Shown here piece by piece: positions 7,862-12,452 of a stretch of DNA of 12,452 nt (position 1 is its first letter; each line of letters begins with the position of its first letter). The notes below the pieces were generated by a model. That model was not told where the DNA came from, ran no database searches, and saw nothing but the letters and a program-made list of their open reading frames with translations. The DNA is taken from NCBI GenBank assembly GCA_943329165.2, contig CALQCV020000028.1:1-12452 (forward strand). The letters run 5' to 3'. The DNA is from Candidatus Nitrotoga sp. CP45 (GTDB lineage: Bacteria; Bacteroidota; Bacteroidia; Flavobacteriales; Flavobacteriaceae). A program made the translations under genes and the position numbers.

Positions 7862-8515
7862 ATGAGTAAAAAAGCATTCATCTTCGATCTGGATGGCGTT
7901 ATTGTTGACACTGCCAAATATCATTTTTTGGCATGGCAAAAAATAGCAAGTGATTTAGGAATAGAATTTACACCAGAACACAACGAAGAATTAAAAGGAG
8001 TTAGCCGCATTCGATCTTTGGATATCATTCTGAAACTTGGAAATATTCAAGCATCCGAAGAGAACAAAAACAAATGGCTAAAACAAAAAAATGAAGATTA
8101 CCTCGCTTACATTGAACACATGGACGAATCAGAAATTCTTCCCGGTGTTCTCAATATTTTAGAGTTTATTAAAGAAAAAAAACAACTAATCGGATTAGGT
8201 TCGGCAAGTAAAAATGCCCGACCAATATTAGAAAAAGTGAAAATTTTGCACATGTTCGATGCCATTGTTGATGGAAATGACGTAACCAATGCAAAACCGG
8301 ATCCGGAAGTTTTTGTAAGGGGCGCAAAATTACTAAATGTATCCAACGAGAATTCAATGGTTTTTGAAGATGCTGTAGCAGGAATACAGGCTGCTAATAT
8401 TGCCAATATGACTAGTGTTGGAATTGGAGACGAGAGAATACTAAATGAAGCAAAATACAATTTTAAAGATTTTACCTTTATGGATACTTCTTTTATTGAA
8501 GCCTTTATAAATTAA
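7862..8515 (+). CDS. pgmB: Beta-phosphoglucomutase (HAD superfamily)
   Basis: The enzyme converts beta-glucose-1-phosphate, the product of maltose phosphorylase, to glucose-6-phosphate in the cytoplasm. At 217 residues it has the usual family length. Motif I is FDLDGVIVDT, with the phosphorylated nucleophile Asp9 and the acid/base Asp11. The cap domain carries LKGVSRIRSLDIIL with Lys45 and Arg49, the substrate-specificity residues of beta-phosphoglucomutases. Motif II is Ser114 in GLGSASKNA, motif III is Lys145 in NAKPDPEVF, and motif IV is Glu169-Asp170 in VFEDAVAGIQAA, binding magnesium. It lies 12 bp after the MFS gene and 23 bp before the GH65 gene, the standard partnership of a GH65 inverting phosphorylase with a beta-specific mutase. 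Confidence 0.96.
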   Translation: MSKKAFIFDLDGVIVDTAKYHFLAWQKIASDLGIEFTPEHNEELKGVSRIRSLDIILKLGNIQASEENKNKWLKQKNEDYLAYIEHMDESEILPGVLNILEFIKEKKQLIGLGSASKNARPILEKVKILHMFDAIVDGNDVTNAKPDPEVFVRGAKLLNVSNENSMVFEDAVAGIQAANIANMTSVGIGDERILNEAKYNFKDFTFMDTSFIEAFIN

Positions 8516-8527
8516 AATCGAATGATA

Positions 8528-8533
8528 AAAGGA
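8528..8533 (+). promoter_or_regulatory. Possible Shine-Dalgarno sequence for maltose phosphorylase
   Basis: AAAGGA lies 5 nt before the ATG at 8539. It is the clearest purine-rich site before any gene here and supports that start. It sits inside a six-codon reading frame (8522-8542) that ends in ATGA overlap with the start codon, probably by chance. Confidence 0.4.
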
Positions 8534-8538
8534 AAAAA

Positions 8539-10842
8539 ATGAATCAAGATTATATCAAACCAGACAACTGGTCAATCATAGAAGAAGGTTTTGACTTAGG
8601 CCAAGTAAAAGCCTCCGAAAGCCTTTTCAGCATTGGAAACGGCGCCATGGGACAACGTGCCAATTTTGAAGAACACTATTCTGGTGAAACTTTCCAAGGA
8701 AGTTATATTGCTGGAATATATTATCCGGATAAAACCAAAGTGGGTTGGTGGAAAAACGGTTATCCCGAATATTTTGCGAAAGTCTTAAATGCACCAAATT
8801 GGATTGGAATCGACATCGAAATTAATGGTGAAATATTAGATTTAGCAGCTTGCGCAACAGTGAAAAACTTCCGTCGCGAGCTTAATATGAAAGAAGGAAT
8901 TTACAACCGTTCTTTTGAAGCCATCTTGCAAAACGGAACTGAAATATCAGCTAATGTTCGCCGTTTTCTTTCATTGGATTTGGATGAAGTTGGTGTAATC
9001 AATTATGAAATCACGCCACTAAACAATGATGCTAAAATAGTTTTTAAACCTTATGTTGATGCCGGCGTTCATAACGAAGATGCCAACTGGGAAGAAAAAT
9101 TTTGGGAATCATTAAACGTTAAACATTCCGAAAACGAAGCTTTCGTAACGGCAAGAACTTTCAAAACCCATTTTACGGCAACAACCTTCATGCAGAACAG
9201 TATTTTACTTAATGCTGAAAATCTGAAAATTTCACCCATAAATATTGAAACAACTAAAGAAAAAGTTCAATTTACTTATGAAGTTGCTGTAACCAAAGGT
9301 CAAAAAGTTTCGCTACAAAAATTGGGCGGGTATACCGTTTCAATGAATCACGAAAACACACGAGTTGCGGCTCAAAATGTTATCGCAAAAGCATTATCAT
9401 TTGGCTACGACCAATTAATAAATAATCAAATTGCAGCTTGGGCAAAAATTTGGGAAATGAGCGACATAACTATTGATGGCGATGTGAAAGCGCAACAAGG
9501 AATTCGTTTTAATATTTTCCATTTAAACCAAACGTATTTAGGGAAAGATTCTCGTTTGAATATTGGTCCAAAAGGATTTACAGGCGAAAAATATGGCGGT
9601 TCCACCTATTGGGATACCGAAGCCTATTGCATTCCGTTCTATATGGCTACGAAAGACCAACAAGTGGCTAGAAATCTTTTGGCTTATCGCTACAATCAAC
9701 TAGAAAAAGCTATTGAAAACGCTGGTAAATTAGGTTTTACAAATGGTGCCGCTTTATATCCAATGGTAACGATGAATGGTGAAGAATGTCACAACGAATG
9801 GGAAATCACCTTCGAAGAAATCCATAGAAATGGCGCCATTGCGTTTGCTATTTTCAACTATTACAGATTCACTGGCGATTACTCATACATACCTGAAAAA
9901 GGATTAGAAGTGCTAATCGGAATTGCCCGTTTTTGGCATCAAAGAGCAACTTTTTCTACTTTTAGAAATCAGTATGTTATTTTGGGCGTTACCGGTCCTA
10001 ATGAATATGAAAACAACGTCAATAATAATTTCTATACTAATTATTTAGCCAAATGGTGTATTGATTATACCATGGAGCAAATCAACAAAGTTGAGAGAGA
10101 ATACGATGCTGATTATACAAGAATAATGAGCAAAGTAGAATTAGACGCTACCGAAATTGGACATTGGAAAAAAGTGGCAGACCATATGTACTTCCCCTTT
10201 TCTGAAGAACATGATGTGTATTTGCAACAAGATGGTTTCTTAGATAAAGAATTGGTAAAAGTTCATGATTTAGACAAATCGCAACGACCAATCAATCAAA
10301 AATGGTCTTGGGACAGAATTTTACGTTCGCCTTATATCAAACAAGCGGATACTTTACAAGGTTTCTATTTCTTCGAAGATCATTTCAGCAAAGAACAATT
10401 AGAAAAACATTTTGATTTCTACGAGCCATTTACAGTTCATGAAAGTTCGCTTTCGCCTTGTGTTCATTCTATTCAGGCTGCAACTCTAGGAAGAATGGAA
10501 CAAGCTTATACGTTCTATTTGAGAACATCACGCTTGGATTTAGATGACTATAACAAAGAAGTGGAAGAAGGTTTACACATCACATCAATGGCTGGGACTT
10601 GGATGAGCATTGTAGAAGGTTTTGGCGGGATGAGAGTCAAAGATGATTCACTACATTTTCAACCAAGAATTCCAAAAGACTGGAATGGCTATTCATTCAA
10701 AATCAATTTTAGAAACCAAATTTTAAAAGTCTCTGTTCATCAAAACGAAACTAAATTTAGCTTGGAAGGCGACAAAGCAATCTCTGTTTTTGTAAACGGT
10801 AAAAAAGTTTTGGTTGAGCCAAACAGTTTGGTAACCGTTTAA
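8539..10842 (+). CDS. malP: Maltose phosphorylase, glycoside hydrolase family 65
   Basis: This 767-residue cytoplasmic enzyme (no signal peptide) splits maltose with phosphate into glucose and beta-glucose-1-phosphate with inversion. The N-terminal beta-sandwich includes ESLFSIGNGAMGQRANFEE, typical of GH65. The (alpha/alpha)6 barrel holds GGSTYWDTEAYCIPFY. HNEWEITFE starts at residue 418 and, from memory, equals the specificity loop of characterised Lactobacillus maltose phosphorylases. VTGPNEYENNVNNNFYTNY contains the catalytic acid Glu489. The phosphate-site region HESSLSPCVHSI and HITSMAGTW comes later, before a short C-terminal beta domain. The HNEWEITFE loop favours maltose over trehalose or kojibiose phosphorylase, and the pgmB and MFS neighbours agree. 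It is the last gene before a terminator-like hairpin. Confidence 0.95.
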   Translation: MNQDYIKPDNWSIIEEGFDLGQVKASESLFSIGNGAMGQRANFEEHYSGETFQGSYIAGIYYPDKTKVGWWKNGYPEYFAKVLNAPNWIGIDIEINGEILDLAACATVKNFRRELNMKEGIYNRSFEAILQNGTEISANVRRFLSLDLDEVGVINYEITPLNNDAKIVFKPYVDAGVHNEDANWEEKFWESLNVKHSENEAFVTARTFKTHFTATTFMQNSILLNAENLKISPINIETTKEKVQFTYEVAVTKGQKVSLQKLGGYTVSMNHENTRVAAQNVIAKALSFGYDQLINNQIAAWAKIWEMSDITIDGDVKAQQGIRFNIFHLNQTYLGKDSRLNIGPKGFTGEKYGGSTYWDTEAYCIPFYMATKDQQVARNLLAYRYNQLEKAIENAGKLGFTNGAALYPMVTMNGEECHNEWEITFEEIHRNGAIAFAIFNYYRFTGDYSYIPEKGLEVLIGIARFWHQRATFSTFRNQYVILGVTGPNEYENNVNNNFYTNYLAKWCIDYTMEQINKVEREYDADYTRIMSKVELDATEIGHWKKVADHMYFPFSEEHDVYLQQDGFLDKELVKVHDLDKSQRPINQKWSWDRILRSPYIKQADTLQGFYFFEDHFSKEQLEKHFDFYEPFTVHESSLSPCVHSIQAATLGRMEQAYTFYLRTSRLDLDDYNKEVEEGLHITSMAGTWMSIVEGFGGMRVKDDSLHFQPRIPKDWNGYSFKINFRNQILKVSVHQNETKFSLEGDKAISVFVNGKKVLVEPNSLVTV

Positions 10843-10856
10843 GTTCTCGCAAAGAC

Positions 10857-10895
10857 ACAAAGTCGCAAAGTAAAAATCTTTGCGACTTTGTTTTT
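10857..10895 (+). terminator. Terminator-like hairpin after maltose phosphorylase, made from the repeat
   Basis: ACAAAGTCGCAAAG (10857-10870) and CTTTGCGACTTTGT (10878-10891) form a perfect 14-bp stem with the 7-nt loop TAAAAAT, followed by a run of five T (10891-10895). It lies 14 bp after the malP stop. The form fits intrinsic termination on the plus strand, which would separate the transporter-pgmB-malP operon from the GxxExxY and amylase genes. Confidence 0.7.
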
Positions 10896-10984
10896 AAGCA
10901 TAGCATTTACAAATAAAAATCAAACCTTTGTATCATTGCGACTTTGCGAGAAAAATTTTTTTTCATGAGTATAAAAATATAAAT

Positions 10985-11362
10985 ATGACAGAAAACGAAC
11001 TTTCAAAAGTCATAGTTGATATAAGTTATAAAATACACACCAGACTTGGCCCTGGTTTGTTAGAAAGTGTTTATGAAGCAATTTTGTATCACGAATTAAT
11101 TAAAAAAGGATTAAAAGTGGAAAGGCAAAAGCCAATTCCTGTAATCTGGGATGACGTCTATTTAGATATTGGATTTCGTTCAGATTTGATAATTGAAAAT
11201 AAAGTTATTGTTGAAATCAAATCCGTCGAAAAACTTTCAAACGCTCATTTAAAACAATTATTGACCTATATAAAAATTACAAATTTAAAGTTGGGGTTAT
11301 TAATCAATTTCAACGAAGCTTTAATAAAAAATGGAATAAAACGAGTGGTATATGGACTATAA
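10985..11362 (+). CDS. GxxExxY protein, small PD-(D/E)XK-like family of unknown function
   Basis: From the ATG at 10985 the protein has 125 residues, the typical size of the family. The name-giving motif is GLLESVY (Gly24, Glu27, Tyr30). A nuclease-fold-like core follows: FRSDLIIENKVIVEIKS with Asp67 and the E-x-K pair Glu77/Lys79, then NAHLKQLLTYIKITN, which contributes the Q-x-x-x-Y helix. This resembles PD-(D/E)XK enzymes, but no activity is established to my knowledge. The reading frame stays open upstream to a TTG at 10928, but that extension is translated repeat DNA and lacks family features, so the ATG is preferred. The gene lies within inverted repeats and its last 11 bp overlap the start of the amylase gene. 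Nothing links it functionally to maltose use; it looks like a passenger. Confidence 0.88.
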   Translation: MTENELSKVIVDISYKIHTRLGPGLLESVYEAILYHELIKKGLKVERQKPIPVIWDDVYLDIGFRSDLIIENKVIVEIKSVEKLSNAHLKQLLTYIKITNLKLGLLINFNEALIKNGIKRVVYGL

Positions 11363-12452
11363 AAAAACTTTGCGCCTTCGCGCCTTTGCGAGAATTTCAG
11401 CGCTTTCAACGCTTTTACTTTTTACATCATTGGCTTTCTCGCAGATTGAACGCGTTGAACCTCCATTTTGGTATGAAGGAATGAACCATGCTGATTTGCA
11501 AATTATGTTCTATGGAAAGAACATTTCCCAAAACGAAGTTTCTGTTTCTAATAAAATAATCATCAAAGGCATTCAAAAAACAGAAAATCCTAACTATGTT
11601 TTTGTGACTATTGACACCAAAAATATTCCTGCCCAAGATTTAATTTTTACATTTAAAAACGGCAAAAAATCATTTACTAGAAACTACTCTATTAAAGCAA
11701 GGAGAGAGAATTCTAAATTCAGAAAAAGTTATGATAGCTCGGATGTTATTTATCTTATCATGTCAGATCGATTTGCCAATGGAAATCCAAACAATGACAG
11801 TTCAGCTGAAACTACTGAAAAAGCCAATCGCAATTTGCCTGGCGGAAGACATGGTGGTGATATTGAAGGTATGATTAATCATTTAGATTATATCAAAGAA
11901 TTAGGTGCAACCGCTGTTTGGTGTACGCCTCTTTGTGAAGACAATGATGAAAGCTATTCCTATCATGGCTATGGCCAATCCGATGTTTATAAAATTGATC
12001 CGCGATATGGAACCAATAAGGATTATCTTAGATTAAGTGAAGAATTACATAAAAAAGGAATGAAAAACATCATGGATTATGTAACCAATCATTGGGGTTG
12101 GCAACATTGGATGTATAAAGACTTGCCTACTAAAGATTGGGTGCATCAATTTCCAGAATTCACACAATCTAACTACAGAATGACATCGCAATTTGATATC
12201 AATGCTTCAAAAATTGATGCTAAAAAGTGTATGGATGGATGGTTTGTAAAATCAATGCCCGATTTAAACCAATCCAATCCATTAGTTTTAAATTACCTGA
12301 TACAAAATGCAATTTGGTGGATCGAATATGCCGATTTGGATGGGTTTAGAGTAGATACGTATTCCTATAATGACAAAGAAGGAATTTCTAAATGGACCAA
12401 AGCCATCACCGATGAATATCCGCATTTTAATATTGTTGGTGAAGTCTGGATG
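11352..12452 (+). CDS. susA: Exported GH13 alpha-amylase/neopullulanase-like enzyme, partial (C-terminus beyond the right edge)
   Basis: My translation gives 367 open codons. The signal peptide has charges at K4, K5, R8, R10 and R14, then SALSTLLLFTSLAFS, with likely cleavage before Gln31. The N-terminal domain starts IERVEPPFWYEGMNHADLQIMFYG, as in cyclomaltodextrinase/SusA-type enzymes. The GH13 barrel shows SDRFANG (138-144), GGRHGGDIEG, region I DYVTNH (Asp242), region II GFRVDT with nucleophile Asp335, and region III GEVW with acid Glu364. Region IV is beyond the edge. It should cleave alpha-1,4-glucans in the periplasm or at the surface. No other plausible start exists before the N-domain. 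The ATG overlaps the preceding stop by 11 bp, and codons 6-14 are encoded by the flanking repeat. The symbol is by analogy with Bacteroides. Confidence 0.9.
   Translation, partial: MDYKKTLRLRAFARISALSTLLLFTSLAFSQIERVEPPFWYEGMNHADLQIMFYGKNISQNEVSVSNKIIIKGIQKTENPNYVFVTIDTKNIPAQDLIFTFKNGKKSFTRNYSIKARRENSKFRKSYDSSDVIYLIMSDRFANGNPNNDSSAETTEKANRNLPGGRHGGDIEGMINHLDYIKELGATAVWCTPLCEDNDESYSYHGYGQSDVYKIDPRYGTNKDYLRLSEELHKKGMKNIMDYVTNHWGWQHWMYKDLPTKDWVHQFPEFTQSNYRMTSQFDINASKIDAKKCMDGWFVKSMPDLNQSNPLVLNYLIQNAIWWIEYADLDGFRVDTYSYNDKEGISKWTKAITDEYPHFNIVGEVWM
11368..11394 (+). repeat. Right repeat arm, read in frame as the signal-peptide start of the amylase
   Basis: CTTTGCG, CTTCGCG and CTTTGCGAGAA succeed one another here, the same family as the repeats at 10844-10952. 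In the amylase frame they encode the residues TLRLRAFAR. TTCTCGCA at 11436-11443 is the inverse of the arm's last eight bases (TGCGAGAA, 11387-11394) and encodes the Phe-Ser-Gln cleavage site, so the repeat may extend further into the gene. Confidence 0.65.

Larger units (their letters stand above)
10844..11394. repeat. Inverted-repeat-bounded unit carrying a GxxExxY gene
   Basis: The unit starts with TTCTCGCAAAG (10844-10854) and ends with its exact reverse complement CTTTGCGAGAA (11384-11394). A further copy of CTTTGCGAGAA lies at 10942-10952, so the left intergenic stretch is itself closed by inverted repeats and holds an internal 14-bp hairpin. The right end contains tandem CTTTGCG, CTTCGCG and CTTTGCG steps (11368-11390). 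The only gene inside is the GxxExxY gene. No transposase and no clear target-site duplication were seen. Such CGCAAAG repeats near GxxExxY genes are, as I recall, common in Flavobacterium genomes; how they spread is not known to me. Confidence 0.65.

Noticed and set aside
8107..8460. 117-codon minus-strand frame and a smaller one inside pgmB
   Set aside because: pgmB has all catalytic motifs; the antisense frames are by-products of its codon pattern.
8522..8542. Six-codon leader frame ending in overlap with the malP start
   Set aside because: Encodes only MIKGKK and contains the purine-rich ribosome site; chance is the simplest explanation.
10844..10952. CRISPR-like array
   Set aside because: The repeats are short, in both orientations and irregularly spaced, with no spacers; they form hairpins instead.
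10928..10984. Longer GxxExxY protein starting at TTG 10928
   Set aside because: The 19 extra residues are translated repeat DNA; the ATG at 10985 gives the normal family length and the usual N-terminus.
10844..11394. Insertion sequence
   Set aside because: No transposase and no target-site duplication visible; described only as a repeat-bounded unit.
11427..11636. Minus-strand frame within the amylase gene
   Set aside because: Antisense to a signal peptide and N-domain with clear family similarity.

Overview
The window looks like a Bacteroidota chromosome, most likely Flavobacterium or a close relative. The DNA is AT-rich, Shine-Dalgarno signals are mostly missing, there is a SusC/SusD outer-membrane pair, the lipoprotein signals are typical of the phylum, and a GxxExxY-family gene is flanked by CGCAAAG/CTTTGCG-type repeats. 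No RNA genes, CRISPR array, transposase or prophage genes were seen.

The region is a maltose/starch (alpha-glucan) utilisation locus. On the minus strand (1-5062) lies a susC-susD-susE-type operon: a TonB-dependent transporter, its glycan-binding lipoprotein and a SusE-like surface lipoprotein cut by the left edge. Diverging from it on the plus strand are a LacI-family regulator (5289-6308), an MFS sugar transporter (6491-7849), beta-phosphoglucomutase (7862-8515) and a GH65 maltose phosphorylase (8539-10842). A short GxxExxY gene (10985-11362) and a GH13 amylase/neopullulanase-like gene with a signal peptide (11352 to the right edge) follow.

Inferred pathway: oligosaccharides bind SusD/SusE at the surface and enter through SusC. 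The exported GH13 enzyme shortens them and the MFS carrier imports maltose. Maltose phosphorylase then makes glucose plus beta-glucose-1-phosphate, and PgmB converts the latter to glucose-6-phosphate. Two LacI-type operators sharing 13 identical bases lie upstream of susC and upstream of the MFS-pgmB-malP operon, so the regulator probably controls both.

The least ordinary part is 10843-11400. A GxxExxY gene sits between malP and the amylase inside a unit bounded by perfect 11-bp inverted repeats. The left repeat makes a strong terminator-like hairpin. The right repeat is read in frame as the charged start of the amylase signal peptide, and the amylase ATG lies inside the end of the GxxExxY gene. 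A second unusual feature is the leader of the MFS gene (6404-6491), which holds three overlapping inverted repeats that cannot all form together; the last one reaches the start codon. A 20-bp element with one mismatch is also shared by the two regulatory intergenic regions.
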